NCBI RefSeq assembly: GCF_000524195.1
Contig: NW_020170405.1
Coordinates: 255,570 to 319,569, forward strand
DNA length: 64,000 nt
Reading direction: 5' to 3'
Source: Echinococcus granulosus
Lineage: Eukaryota > Platyhelminthes > Cestoda > Cyclophyllidea > Taeniidae
In this document: in pieces, positions 23,713 to 37,183 of the stretch
How the letters are laid out: each line of letters opens with the position of its first letter
How positions within the stretch are numbered: the first letter of the stretch is position 1
The notes under the pieces: generated by a model
What the model saw: only the letters and a program-made list of their open reading frames with translations
What the model was told of the DNA's origin: nothing
Database searches by the model: none
Made by a program: the position numbers and the translations under genes

Positions 23713-26700
23713 ACTTGCACACTACCCACTTACAAAAAACTGAGGCGGATGTTTAAACTGTGCGGGGAAGGAATGGACAACTAGAACGCACCGCCTAGGT
23801 TTCTGAAATGAAATAGTAAGATCTTTAAGTCAAAGAAGCGTTTTTTACGCAGTTAATCTAATTTTGTGTTTAAACCTTGAAATTAGGTAGCTTGTTGTTC
23901 TGCTACCAGCCAGAAATGGGTCATTTTGTTGTTTTACTACTATATCCACCCACTCTCGAAGTTCTACTAAAAGTAAATTCACTGATGGAATGTTCAGGCA
24001 TTTTGGGCGCACTTTTAAAGTAAAATTTATATTATTTTCGCAATGTTGACCCTTGCAAAAGAACGATGTGGAGAGAGGATGCAATCATTTTCGTGGCACC
24101 ATATCACTACTATGCGACCCCTTACATTTTCCTGAAAGTAAAAGAAGATGTATTGCTCAAACAGAATGTTTGTATATGTGTTCGATACACAGTAGGGCTT
24201 AGAGCTACTTGGATGGGCTGGAGGCCAGCCCAATTGTTCCTTTACAAAAACTGGGACTTAACCTACGTATCACAAACATGCATGGTATGCTCATATGTCC
24301 ATACAGCACCTTTTCTTTTCGTCATAAATTTTGGTAACCACACAAAGTTTGCAAAAGTAAACCCATTTTGGACTAAAATGATCGTAGGTTCCAGCTCCCA
24401 AACAATGAAATATTAGCTGTCTCTCCATAACAATTAAACCAAAATCGTTGGAGGTACTCCAACATGCCAATGGCTGAGACACACTCAGGCTATATTCATC
24501 AAGCGGTAAACACTAGCGAGCGTCCAACGCAGATCGCATCTTCTGATACGGTTCCCTCTCCACTACTCATTTATTATTACTAAACTCTTCATCAACACAA
24601 ATAACGGCAGGCAAACAACAGCGACCAGAACACAAATCGAGCACAGTTTACGTACATAAGTTGGAAGCACTAATTTTACCAGGCAAGAACAAATGATTAC
24701 TAGAAGAGCAGAAACATTAAAAATCCCTGTTGACATCGAAATGCATACAAAGTGGTAAAACTCGTTAGACAAATCAAAATTTACGATGGGTGGGGACAGT
24801 TCGGGAGGAGGAAGATTTTCAAGTGGGGCAATGGAAGAGCAGAATGATTGTAGAGTAGAGAGAAGGAAAATAGAGGAAAGGTCATATCTTTACAAATCAG
24901 ACACATCGATCACAATGAGGTCTTCCTGTTCCTCTTTGGTCTTGCAGTCCTTCTACAATGCCAAACAATAATGGTAAGCCAGCAAAACGCGAGTAAGCAG
25001 TCTATCGAGTTACTTCACCAAGCATACATGAATGACATAAGTTTAAAAGACCTTACAATACCAAAACAATCGAAATGGGAAATTAAGGGTCGCTGTAAGT
25101 ATCAAAAGTGATTCATACGCAAAGCACAAAATCCACTTACAAGCATAACCCCCCATTAAGTTATAAATCCTTTTTTTATTAAAAATGCGGGGCCAAAGTT
25201 CGCAAGTGACTCACAACAAGCGGGTTTATCGGTGGATTGTGAAAATATGAAAGACGAAGATATGACCCGGCAGAGCGGCAATAGAGCATACATGGCCCTC
25301 GGTGTTTAAGCCAGAAAACACAAACTTAAATTGGATTTTGGGACCTCGGTGGCATTTACCACAAGCATGGATTACTGAGATAAATGGCGACAAAACATTA
25401 ATTTTGAGGTTTACGTTAGCGAAAATGGAACGAACGAAAATGGAACGTAACGTCACCAAAGAAAAGTTTGCGAATGAGGTGAAATGAAGTTTGACTATCA
25501 GATTCTTTTGATAATCGCAAATACCTCTGAAGGAGCAAAATTACAGTTCTAAATAACTCATTATTGTTTTGGAAGCACGAAATATATTTACCATTAAAGT
25601 TAGTTTCAATGTAGACTTAAACAACCCAAGTGTCAACCCGTTTATTAAAAATAAAAGCGCAGAATGGTGCAGACCTTGATATACATGCTGATAAAATCCA
25701 CTCAATCTCTGTTAAATTGCTTTGCTATAACAATAGGTCATCCCATGGATTGACGTTTGAGACGCCATGTCAGTGTGTATCCACCTCTTTCAGTAATTAG
25801 CGCATTCAGATCGACGATTCTGTTGCCGAAAGACTGGTGGATGAGAGACAAGTGACACTGCTTGAAAATAAAGCAGTCAAGAGTTTGTGCAGTCACCACT
25901 TTGCAATATGACGCAGTCAAATGAATGGTTCGAATCACGTCGCACCTCCGAGATATGCAAATGTGTGTTGTCCCGGATTTGCAGAGAGGACGAGAGGAAA
26001 AGTAGAAGCAAAAGATGGCCACTGGGTTACCACGGTTTTAAACGAAATACAGATTGCCCACTAATTGGGCGAAACAAGTATAGGCATTTTCTGCATCAGC
26101 ATCATCTAAGAGTTCACGTCCGAGTTATTTTTAATCCCAAAAGCTTCAAATTGTTGCCTGACACATGTGTGACGTAATTATGATACGCTTTCTCTGACAG
26201 TTTATGATAACTGATTGCACCCAATCTTATCGCAAGCATAGTAGTTACGCAGAAAAAAAAAACAATAATAAAATAGGAGCAGTGCGTCTTTGGTTTGTGA
26301 ATAATTGCATTAGTGTATTTTGAGTAGCAGTTGAGGTGACCAAGAAGAACCTAATGCAGCCTGTGACATATTGGAATAACAGAAATATCTGGACTGTACT
26401 GATCTGTTTTCTTCTGAGATTCTAGTATCGGACGTGCTAATCGTGATTGGGAGTTAGTCAAATAAGTAGATCCATTTTTAAAAGAGTATTTCTTAATACT
26501 GGTTTTTTTCAGATATCAAGACCCGCTTTATAAGAGAGTATCGCGAAACTCTTTACTTGAAGGCATGAGCTCGCAGACGGGAAATTCAAAATACCATGTG
26601 ATGCCATTTTGGCTGAGGACTGTCGCACTAAAAAGGCATTAGTTCATACAAGTCAAGGATGTAAAAGTCGGTACTACTACAGCTTTTAACAAGTAACTCT

Positions 26701-29700
26701 GATTATGCAGTTGGATGAGTTAGCGACAATGGCGGTATTAATGTTTCACCTGGGGGAAGGCAGCCGGCACCCACGTCATGGGCCAATCCAGACATTGTTA
26801 ATCGGAACGGCAGCCATGCGGAGAAGTGGGTGATGATGAACGAAGTTTCTTACTGAAGGTACAAAACCCGCATGTAGCTGGAGGATACTTCAAGCGCAGT
26901 ATGTTGACGTGACTCAGCCACTCAGTAGCAAGACACTTGTATTGAGTAAACGTTTCAGAGACGGCTCCGCGTCTATTAGTGAGGATTCCGGCAGCATTTC
27001 TTGATTCATAGCAGTCACTTTTGTGAGCACTCAGCACATGCAACGTCAGGCCATCACAAAAACTTGTAAATTTGTACAAGAGGTGAATCCTCTTGCAAGT
27101 ATATGCGAAACAAACATTCAGGAGTTTACACTCTTCGAAAAGTTAGTGTAGACTGTGTGCCAAGCCATTTTTTCCCTTTTGATCCCTGATGAGATAAAAC
27201 CGAGTATCATGGGATGGAACAGTCGTACCAACAAAGGTCACTCTGCCGCAGCTTTCCAGCCAACTATTTAAAAGCCAGGACGAGGGTATAAATTGGGTAG
27301 AGGGTGAATGTAAATCCCTGGTCTGGAAAGGTATCATTTCCCACAGCAAATCCAAAAGTTGCAGTTCGATCCAAACGCTCCTCATGTTGAAACATTCAAC
27401 CACCTGTCGCTCTGATTAACCGGCCTAACTTTGATAGTCCTCTCAGACAAAATTTTTGTGGTATTGTAGGGAGTATCTCGGATACCATAACAACTTGCAC
27501 TAGTGCTGCCCATTGGAAGTAGTCAGTTGTGAAGCCAGTGGAACAAAAAGCCAATTCGCATACGAGGAACTCCAATGGCATAGGGTTCAAGGCAATTGCG
27601 AAACGGTAAGTCCATGAGGAAAAAGGGATGGTGAAATTAGAACTCCGAATGGATGACTATTTAATCAGCTCATTTGCATACCACACGACTAATGAAGCGA
27701 GGCGTTCATCGAAATGAGACGGCAAACAGTCCATTGTTGACCGTTCTGTGTTTGCGTATGTGCGCAAGCATTGTTTGCCTTTTCTGCGTCTTACCCACAG
27801 AGTAAACACAAGAAGTGGTAAAGAGGCCACGACTACTGATGCGTCGAAAAAAAGCAGTCGACATAACAGTGAGAAGCAATGAGTCAACAGCAGAAAGATG
27901 GAAACGAAGACCATCTACAACTTACCCCGCATCTTACACACACACACACGTGCGTCAGTGAAGGGATGACCTAGCTCAGTTGTGCGGGTAGGTTGATGGG
28001 TTTAGCTCAACAACAGCCCTTCGTGAGTAACAAGTTCGCTATCAGGATCTCAAAGGAAAAATTGACCACGACAAGTCAAGTATTTGTAGTGCTAAAATGA
28101 TGCCTTTCGTCAACAATTTTTCAACCCATTTAGCTACTACTCAAAATCCAATTAGTGTCAAATCAAGGCCTTTATGAATCTTTTTTAATGTTTCAGACGC
28201 AAGCAACATATTTGTGATACGATTTGGTGCAATCGGTTATTATAGGATGATAAAGAGCGAGAGTTTTGATAAGAAAATCATAGCGTCACGCAAATGTGAC
28301 AGTGGCACGGACGTTGATGGGGAATAATACGGGTTGTTGAGTGAACGTTTATACCCCATCAAAAGCATTCTTGTAATTACTCATTCCTATTTTTACAGCA
28401 AATATGGATTCATGGATCAGCCAGTTCTGGACAAAAGAGGAGTACAGAGACTGGGATGGATGAATAATGCTAATTATTGAGTTGTGATAGAGACGAAGAT
28501 TTTGTATTTTTGCAAAATAAATTACTGAGATGATTGGCAACCTCATTAAAATTGAATAATTTAATCACCAGCCTAGTAACACCTTTGAATGAATGCAAAT
28601 GAAAAGACTGCTGAATAAATTTAAAGAGGCCTGCTCTAGGCATGACTACAAAATTGGAGGTACTCGGTATGCAAATCCACCTGGAACACAGCCGGTACCC
28701 TCTTTTAGTCAGCTGAAACTTCTCTTGGGCTCTGAGCTCAAATACACATGGAACCCGGCTTTCAGTCTTGATAGTGAGTGCTCACATTGGGAGCTCAATT
28801 GAAAGTTCGTCCTCTTTCAATAATACGAGGAGGGAAAAAAGTACAAAATTTTGTGCCATATAAACAAAGGATTAAATACTACAGAACCCTTCAGAGAAGT
28901 TTTGAACTAAGTAAACTGCCAAACGAATCGAAACCACACTAAACACTTATTTGGAATACAAGTAGCGATGAGGTTATTTAAGGGTAGATAACAATCTAAT
29001 CCATTAGGAGGGGTTATAAACTCACTGCCTCGAATAACGCCTCCACGCGATATCAGAAGGAAGATATCCCATCAGCTAAAGCAGTGCAAACTACCAAAAT
29101 CGGTTAAGTCATTGAAATGGACCACACCCAGCTGCTGGGATAGCATCACAGGGTGAAATTTCAGCATAGGACCTAATGAGGAAGGTCAGCTCGGACTAGC
29201 GTGGGCGATGGAGATGGAGGGCGTGAGTGAGTGAACGAAAGACCAACCAGTGACTGTACAAGTGGTTCAATGTCTGCATGGGTTTTCGCCCATAAAAATT
29301 CATTTATTCCTCCACCTAGTGTCATATATACGGTTTGGGCTAAAATTGTGAAAAATTCAAGCATAAGTGTGGAGCCTTACCAATCTCACTTCGGTTCTTA
29401 CATAAAAAATCTACTTCCAATGGTCGGATTAATAAAACCGAGCAGAGATTCTAAATTTGAATACTATCGGCGTGTTGAAAAGACGCTGTGATGGGACATT
29501 AAAGTGAGGTTAGTGAGGGACACCGGGGATCATGTACGTGAACCGGTGGTGATGTAGTGGAAAACAGAATAAAGCTACCTCGATAATAGAAGTAGTAAGC
29601 GAGGCAACCGGTAGGCAAAATTTCGAAAGGAACCAACAGTGCGTGAGATATTTAGTGACCCTCAGTGCTAAAAATTATAGTAGGAAAGTACTAACGCATA

Positions 29701-31685
29701 CAGGCGCGCCTAACAATTTCGCTGAGTGTAAAAATATAAGCATACGATGATTCTATGAAGAAACGACGGTGATAAGGCGATATATAGGCTGAGACAAAGT
29801 ATTAAGATAGGTTTAAATGCCAATAAGAAGGAACTTGGAGATCACTTGATCACTCACACATTCCTACTTGTGCTCAAAAAGCTTTAACTTAGGAGGAGAG
29901 TCAGGTGCGCCTATTAACGCGTAGCTAGGTTGCTTACCAGAGGATGGTAAAATGATATTTTCATTGCAACATCTCTGTTGAGAAGGCAGTATAATCATAG
30001 TTATTAACATTAAATCCTATAGCTTTTTCTCCCATTCTGAGTTCAAAGGATGACTCAACAGTAAAAGATGGAGCATTACTTTTTAAATGGAGGAAAAAGA
30101 CGACCAATCAAATGCAGAGTGGTCAAAGCTGAGAAGAAAGGGTCAATAGGCCGTAAAAGCCATTTTCGAAATCATAAGTCAAAAAACACTTAATCCTCAA
30201 ACCAGTAAAAGTGGTGTCAATCTAGCCACTTCACGGCCAATTTGTACTACCGCCCTATGGCAAGGTCTTTGAACCATTTTTGTAAACTCAACCTTTCACC
30301 GTATTATGAATAATGTGTTCCTTCATAAAGCTCTGACTTATTATGACTTCATCGAAGACTAAGAACGCTGCACAGCAAGTAAAGTTTGAAAAGCTGGGCA
30401 AATTCTTATCCAAAGTTGGCACAGGTAGACCAACAATTGTCACCATTGGGAATTCCTTAAGCAATTGTTGAGAACCGTTTTAAGGAAAAGACTGACTTTT
30501 GCCCGTTCGAACTTACCGTCGGGCGAACAGTGGTTACGTCAACATGAAACTCGTATCAAGAATTTATTATAACTTCGCCCATGCTATCAGAAGAATGAGG
30601 GTGTTTCAACAAGACATCGGTAACCAAAGCATGAATACACGGAGACGAGGAGCCACCTTAACATTCAGCACTGAATTGCCTGAAGATGAAAGAACACTTA
30701 AGCTTGCAGTAGACCTACGAGTGGAATCGGTTACCGTAGAACAAGTACGATGTCTTTCTTTGGAAATAGGACTTGATAAACATCAAATTCAGAGATGGAT
30801 TATAAGCGGCTGATTTTTTACACATCAAAAGCCAAATATGGGCACAAACCAAGGAAAAAGGCAGATCTATGTGGGCAAATTTATACGCCCTTGTTTCTGC
30901 TTCTTAAACGCATCTCTTCTATGACAAAGCTGCTCACATGAAATCAGTGAATAAACAAAATTTTGAAAACGAAAAGCTTGAATTATAAATGATTTTAGCC
31001 TTGTAGATTTCAGTGATCGAAATCCACGTAAGCAAAGTAGGGAAATAGGATTAAGTTGAAGAATTTGGTTAACACATTTACTCCCCACATTGGGTAAGAT
31101 GTTCCGCAGAGGTGTCAACAGGGGCAAGTAATGAAAAACTTCATTATGCGACGACTTACCCACTGGTGAGACAACTATCGACATGTTAAAGTAAAAATGA
31201 TACATTAACTGATTGCAAAATTTTTTGACAAGGGATGGTAAACTGAAAGTACGCTTACTAGAAATAAAGTAATATTTAGAATGTCCGCAATCAGAACCCT
31301 AGGAAAACTCGACCACCAGAGTCCAGAGATTTGATTGCTCTAAAATGACATCACCAGCTGATGATTTCCTAAACCACTTCACTCACTACTCGAGAAATTA
31401 AGAAATGTAGGTGTCTTCAAATCAAAAACATGACTTTTATTATTTTGGTCTCAATCAACGTTTGCAATACGAGTTGATTAGCTGACAAAGAACGCGTCGC
31501 ATATTCGCGACACCGGGTTTAGATAAGGAAATTGGAGGTGGTAGCAAAAAAAATGACTCTAAAGGAAGGACAGCGCACAATATGCAATCGAGATGATGAG
31601 CGACAATACCAACAACCACTAACTTTCTTGAAAATGAAAGTGCAAGACATCTTGTGTTGCCATGAGATATCGCCAGCCAACGTAC
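23713..31685. other. 8-kb region between NHE and AP-1 sigma genes, no gene named
   Basis: This should contain the NHE promoter and the AP-1 sigma 3' end. Open stretches on both strands are short and AT-biased. One plus-strand frame, 30499-30813, ends in a segment (EQVRCLSLEIGLDKHQIQRW) that resembles homeodomain helices 2-3 but lacks the usual WFxNRR. A CA dinucleotide run lies near 27937-27952. I see no transposon ORF and no tRNA or rRNA. Confidence 0.35.
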
Positions 31686-34007
31686 CTCTTGAAGCAGGTC
31701 CTGCGCATCAACGTCCCTCAGAATGCCATCCTTACTCGTCTCCTGCATCTCCCCACAGAGCACCAACTCATCCAACACGTAGTAGGCTTTCTCGAAGTGG
31801 AAGATGATATCGAGTTCACAGACCTTAAGGAAAGAATGCACAAGCCACAGTCAACAAAACCATTGCTTTATCTTACTTTTGTTAAAGATGTGGAATTGAA
31901 TGTTTTTTTCTGATGGAGATTACGCAATTGAAACTATTTTTTATCTTAAATCCTTTTTATATTTGCTAAGGGACGGTTGCATACGAATTTGCACGGAAGA
32001 TTCCTGCATATGCATATTTAAATATCCGCAGTGGTTTCCACTGCCGACTCAGTAGCTGTATTGTTACAATTTACGAAAGGTTTAGTAAACGAGGGATAAC
32101 GGGCAAAAGTACACAGGATAGGACTCCAGAAACCTCTACATTCAAGCGTCAAAACATTGCCAAACTGAAGCCATGGCCTTTAATTGGGTCGAGCGGACAT
32201 TTAGGGAACTATGACCTATCTTTTGGAGCAACGAGTGCTCCAAGCATTTGTAAACATTAGTCCAAAATTAAGGTGTGCAATGCTAGCTTGGCAAGTTGAT
32301 TTTTTACCATAATCAACACGTCACATGCATATCAAACAATTAGCTGAGAGATGATTTAAATTGGAAAGAAAAAAAATAAAAATAACCGTTATCATTTTGG
32401 AACAACAAGCGCATTCAACTACAGTGGGCGATGTTTCGTTAAGGCATTAGAAATTAACATATTATGGAAAAGGGAGTTTGTTCTTAAAAGAGAAATTACC
32501 ATCCACAAGCAACACCGTCACACTTCAAATATCTCCTACTAAGTTAAAGTAAAAATAATCACCTCTTCGGATTCGGAGGTTTTTCAAAAGTACGGAAGTG
32601 ATATTACTAGAGGACCATTGCTGATTCTCACAAACGGCAATTTAATCAATTCTCGCCGGTTAAATGAGACTTAATCGTGCTAAGATCATCCAGGAAGTCA
32701 TGAAAATCGGCATTGAACATCTCTAGTAACAGTAACATCAATTAATTAAAAGGTTATAATTGTTACAAGAGGTTTCTTGACAAAAATCCAACTACCTGGG
32801 GAACTTTCATAAATACTGTAGGAATAAAAAAGAGTCCAACGTCCAGGTATAACACCCATTCAATAACGGAATTGACTAAACAGAATATTAAAAGCGATAT
32901 TTTTAAATAAAATCGGAATTAAAAAGGGCAAATATGGCATAAACCAAAGTGGTAGCACGAAATACCGAAACAAGAACGAAAGAGCCCAGTAAACATATTC
33001 GCGAATTAATGAAATGAATTATTTAGGGTTGCGTAGAGGAAACGAAGTAAAATGGGCAGCCATTCGATAAAAAAGGAAGGAAAGTTTGAGAACTAATTTT
33101 GAATGCTTAAAAATAATGCGTATAAAAAGAATATGGCCTGACTCAAAAGCGCGTAAATGTTGGATGATGGGTCCGCTTGTCACCAATACCTTATGCATAA
33201 TTTGTTCTACGAGGAATTTTACCAAATGACGCCACATGCACAAAAAATTACTGTCGACGAATGAAATCACGTGCGGGGTTAAATAAGATCCCTGCAGCCA
33301 GGAACGTGGCAGATATCAACCATATCTAAGCATGAAGCGTCGCAATATGCTTGGCATTGTAAATAATACAATTTTGAAAAACAGATACCCAAATATGCGG
33401 GCAACGAATCCAGCAATTTCTATGCCTTAGACGACTTGAGAATAAGTCTTCTGATAGGTCACTCAAATAGCAACAGGGTGTGCTGTTGTGAATGTAATAA
33501 AAAAACACCGAAATGATTAGAAAACGCCGAAAGGGTGAAATTTTAAAGAACCATTAAAATGGGGCCAAAATTTCTGCACAGCTAATTAGAACACAAGGTA
33601 AGGCAAAAAACGAGTTTAGCGCAAAGACCAGTGCGTTAGAGCAAGCCATATTAAAAATCTCAATACCTTTAACGTAGGTACCGCCTGACGTATTAATGCT
33701 AATTACTTACGCTCCCGAAATAGCGATCCAGTATCTCAACATATCGATGCATGATTTCAAGAGTAATTAGTTCATTGTCTTCTGGTTCCACCACACAACA
33801 AAAGTAAAGACTGGCATACCTAGAAGGAGTCATAAATACTGAATCACCAACCTCCTGTAAACAACTTTTTTGTCACGCCAATCTAGTACTGAACACATCT
33901 TTGGCCTTCTGTTTAGAACCACAGGAATTATATCACGTATTATCTTCTTCTTTTCTTTTTCAGGATAGGATAAATACCATTTTTGAAGGCGGACTTTTCC
34001 TTGCCTG
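31686..34007 (-). CDS. AP1S: AP-1 adaptor complex sigma subunit, partial model
   Basis: Three exons found, in transcript order: 33852-34007, 33711-33819, 31686-31823. Phases fit. The sigma subunit is the small chain of the clathrin adaptor AP-1, acting at the trans-Golgi and endosomes. The first exon encodes [20 protein letters not shown] and continues to [15 protein letters not shown]. The second gives YASLYFCC and [20 protein letters not shown]. The third gives [20 protein letters not shown], then QETSK and DLLQE. This covers about 130 of the usual 155-160 residues almost without gaps. The intron between the first two is only 32 nt. Missing are the first exon, expected to be about nine residues ending in LLFS with phase 2, somewhere in 34010-34930, and the last 15-20 residues downstream of 31686. 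I found neither by eye. AP-1 rather than AP-2 or AP-3 sigma is favoured by the ETSK and DLLQE segment. Confidence 0.9.
33820..33851 (-). other. 32-nt micro-intron in AP-1 sigma
   Basis: Minus strand GTTGGT to TTCTAG. Removing it joins VVYRR to YASLYF, the invariant sigma-subunit sequence, in frame. Confidence 0.85.
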
Positions 34008-34938
34008 CTGAATAGGAGGAAAAACTGAATCTATGTTGAAAATGAGACAACAGGCGTCAATCACACCATTTGAAAATATCCTGATAAAGGGGTAGAGGCT
34101 GTAGTATGTGGATGGAATGCTTTGATTCTACTGGAGAAAATACAGACCAACTACCGGCTAGAAACGCATAGCCCTGAAGAAGTTAAACCTAGCACTGCAA
34201 GCGCGACCTTGAGCCGACTCTTAAAATGCGCCGTGCCTTATTAAAAAGTATTGGTTTCTATTAAAATAATCTATGCTTAATTACTCTATTTCACAGTCCC
34301 GGCTATATGTAGTGAATCATCTATCGTCAGTAATTTGCGTGATTGACTACTTTATTTGCAAGGTCAGAAAGCATTGCAACTTTCTGCTTATATACTATTC
34401 ATATCACTATACTAGCATTACATGTTTACCATACAAAGATGAAACCTCGCTGCCATTAGTTAAGTTTTGATCGGCTCTGTGGTCTACCGCTATCCTCTGT
34501 ACTTCTCCAACTGCTGTCATGCTTCACATGAAACAGTTCATTCAGTAGAAGCCTCCTTGTCGCCACCATTGCCTCTAACCGCAGACGTCCAGAACTCCTA
34601 ATTCATTGATCCCATCAAATGCTTAAGACCCGGGGGAGACATTTACGCGTGAGCGAAGGACTGACTGGGTGCCGTCGACGTTAGGCCACCGCCATGCATC
34701 ACCCACTTACCTCCATGCTACTAGTACCTAGTGTGACACCGCGCTCTGCGCCAGGCGGCGACCGAACCAGTTGAACAACCATCCCCCGTATGCAACGGCA
34801 TAGCACCCATTTCCACAACTCCAGCCTTACCATGCCCTCTGACGCTGTGGCGCGCCTTAAGTACAAGTGAAAAAACTTTCGCGGTGTTTACAGCAGTTCA
34901 TTAGCTGCATGTTTGCAAAGTACAAGTATGTACAAGAC
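34008..34938 (-). other. Interval between AP-1 sigma exon 2 and NUBP2
   Basis: It must contain the short first coding exon of the AP-1 sigma gene and the NUBP2 3' UTR. The part 34490-34870 is clearly richer in GC than its surroundings and has stops in all frames. It could be a repeat copy or a CpG-type promoter region; I cannot tell which. Confidence 0.35.
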
Positions 34939-36513
34939 CTAAGATGTCACCCTCTCAGCTCCAAAGTATTTAGGCAAAATGTAAACCAGAATTGGCGAGT
35001 CTGCTGGCAGAGCCAGCTGTGATTTCTCCACAAATGTACCTGATTGGTCGGAGATTCTTGTAATTTGGCAGTCAAGAGGGAGACGGCCTGTAAAGAAGTC
35101 AATAAGGTTTTGATGCAGTAAGACCTTGTGAACTATTACAAATGAAAGAAAATCGGTTCTTCACCTATGCTCAATTTCTACACACTTTTCTACTTAAAAA
35201 ATGAACGGAAGGCACGTTTTTTCATGAGCATGCCGTAGCGAAAGCCGTTCGAAGAGCAAACAACAAGATAAATAAGGAATGGCACTTGAGACAAAATAAT
35301 TGAGTTAACTATATCAAAAAATGAAAACGAATTATTGAAATTACCCCCAAACACTCCCCAGTAAACGAAACGACATCATGATGAAATCGTCAAGATAGTC
35401 AACACTTGGAAGAAATCTTAAACCAAGTACTTAAAGCGCACTCTATGAAACGCAGAATAAGAAAGCTGTGGACACAAAGAACCATAGGATCAGAAGCAAG
35501 ACAAATAAATGGCGAAATCCAAAAATTTGTAACGAAGTACTTTTGTTTACCAACCGTGGAAGACTAGGTCCACGGGCTACAGTAAGGAATAAACAAAACA
35601 CGCAAATTCGTAAAGATAAGGGATATAAACTGAGAAGCCAAAGCTAACTTTTAGCCAAAACAAGGTGGTACGAACACTTCGCGTAGAAAATTGAAGTTAC
35701 TAAACTGAACAGTTATCCGAAGTGGACCGGAAGAACTCACCAAGGAAGTAGATACCTCTCTCCTTGGCTAGGGCCTCCACACCACCAGAGGCGAAGAGAT
35801 AGATCGACTCCTTGCAGTTGGGACACTCAAATCCACTCATGTTTTCAATCAGCCCAACCACAGGAATTCCAACTTTACTGCAAAATGTCAACTGCCTTCG
35901 AACATCGCAAATTGCCACCCGCTGTAGGGAAATATTATTAGCAACACACCAAATACAGAAAATAAGTCGAGTCAAACAGGAGGTACTAACCTGAGGCGTG
36001 CTAACAATGATAGCACCTCGTAGACGGTCGATCGCGTATTTCCGAATTTTTTCGACCACAGAAATATGTTCATCCGATGTGCCAGGAGGTGTATCAATTA
36101 CCAAGACATCCAAATAACCCCAACAAACCTTTGAAAGAAATTGGTCGATCATAGCATCTTTTCGTGGGCCACGCCACGCGACTGCAGAATCTTTATCAGA
36201 CACCAGAAAGGCGATCGACATAACAAATATGTTTTTTGCCACCTTGTCCGCCACGACGGGGAGCCAGCCCTCGGAACACTGCTGAACCTGAACCGGAGAA
36301 TAGACGTGAAGAGAGCAGAAATACATTTGCGTCGCAGAGTCCCATGATTCTGGGAATTGAGGGTCCGCATAGATCCAAGTCCAAAAGTCCAACCTTGAGG
36401 TTCTGGTTGGCGAGCCCCATCGCTAACCGGCAAGCTATGGTGGACTTCCCGACCCCCCCCTTGCCCGAGGTTACAATAAATATATTCTCTACAAGTCCAA
36501 TACCACAATTCAT
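34939..36513 (-). CDS. NUBP2: NUBP2, cytosolic iron-sulfur scaffold P-loop ATPase
   Basis: Four exons, in transcript order: 36325-36513, 35991-36287, 35741-35921, 34939-35087. Sum 816 nt, 271 residues, the same length as the human protein. NUBP2 (yeast Cfd1) pairs with NUBP1 (Nbp35) to build 4Fe-4S clusters for cytosolic and nuclear proteins. Seen: the deviant Walker [11 protein letters not shown] at residues 16-25, [35 protein letters not shown], the switch [21 protein letters not shown] with the two cluster-binding cysteines, and FASGG. It lacks the N-terminal four-cysteine ferredoxin-like motif of NUBP1, which decides between the two paralogues. Introns are 37, 69 and 653 nt. The gene begins 103 nt after the stop of the RBM7-like gene on the same strand. 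Confidence 0.95.
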
Positions 36514-36535
36514 GTTGTCTAGTGAAGAGGAGATA
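36514..36535 (-). promoter_or_regulatory. Candidate spliced-leader acceptor before NUBP2 ATG
   Basis: Minus strand TTATCTCCTCTTCACTAG ends five bases before the NUBP2 ATG. The upstream gene stops about 100 nt away and has its AATAAA directly after the stop. There is no room for an ordinary promoter, so trans-splicing of a shared pre-mRNA is the simplest reading. Confidence 0.5.
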
Positions 36536-36610
36536 AAAAAGACAAGTAGAGTAAAAATAAATGCGCACTAAAGCAGAAAAAATAGCAGATGTAGATAGAA
36601 GACAAGGAAC

Positions 36611-36616
36611 TTTATT
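36611..36616 (-). promoter_or_regulatory. Poly(A) signal AATAAA of the RBM7-like gene
   Basis: On the minus strand the stop codon TAA is followed at once by AATAAAG, so the 3' UTR would be only 15-30 nt. About 90 nt separate the signal from the putative acceptor of NUBP2. Confidence 0.65.
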
Positions 36617-37183
36617 TTAGTAATAACAGGAACGCCGAACATTCCTTGAAACCTCGTTAAATTCCCGTCCACTTTTATAATGGGTACGATGAAGTGGGGA
36701 TCTATCGCGCGGCGAAGAATAGGGACCCGGCACATACCCAGTTTGATAAGAACAGTTGCGTCCATTACGTAATCGGGGGACGGAGTATGTTGGAGTGAAA
36801 GTCATCTGCATCCTTGGCACGTAATCCATATTGTAATTCGGGTAGCGGTATTCGGGACGATGACTAAATTCACGGGACTCATCGGGAGAATTTGTAGAGT
36901 AACTTAGAAGGCAAGTGTACGGAGGATATGACTTAATTGGATAATTTTCATACTTAGAGCCCTGACGAGGTTTAATTTTTAGCTCATAGTTGTAAAGTCT
37001 AATTCCTTCAAACAGTGAACATGCATACAAGACTGATTCTTCGTCCTCATAAGTGACGAAGCCATAGCCATCCTTCAGTGATACATTTTCGACGGGTCCA
37101 GCCTGAAGAAAAAGCTCGTAAACCAAAATCTCTGTGGCTTTTGGCGGGATATTAGATACATACAATGTCCTGTCTACCTCCAT
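36617..37183 (-). CDS. RBM7: RBM7-like RRM protein (NEXT exosome adaptor)
   Basis: Intronless, 188 residues. A single RRM lies at residues 4-77: RNP2 LYVSNI (7-12), then YELFLQAGPVENVSLKDG, and RNP1 GYGFVTYE (39-46), followed by LFEGIRLYNYELKIK. The opening DRTLYVSNIPPKATEILVYE resembles RBM7 and RBM11 far more than other RRMs (human DRTLFVGNL, ELFHQAGPV). RBM7 binds U-rich RNA in the nuclear exosome targeting complex with MTR4 and ZCCHC8. The C-terminus is rich in Tyr, Arg, Ser and Pro, low-complexity, ending in CYY, and shorter than human (266 residues). SF3B4 is the nearest alternative. It is the first gene of a tight pair with NUBP2. Confidence 0.8.
   Translation of the reverse strand: MEVDRTLYVSNIPPKATEILVYELFLQAGPVENVSLKDGYGFVTYEDEESVLYACSLFEGIRLYNYELKIKPRQGSKYENYPIKSYPPYTCLLSYSTNSPDESREFSHRPEYRYPNYNMDYVPRMQMTFTPTYSVPRLRNGRNCSYQTGYVPGPYSSPRDRSPLHRTHYKSGREFNEVSRNVRRSCYY

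Noticed and set aside
27937..27952. CA repeat as a possible regulatory element
   Set aside because: A short microsatellite of this kind is common and nothing links it to a gene.
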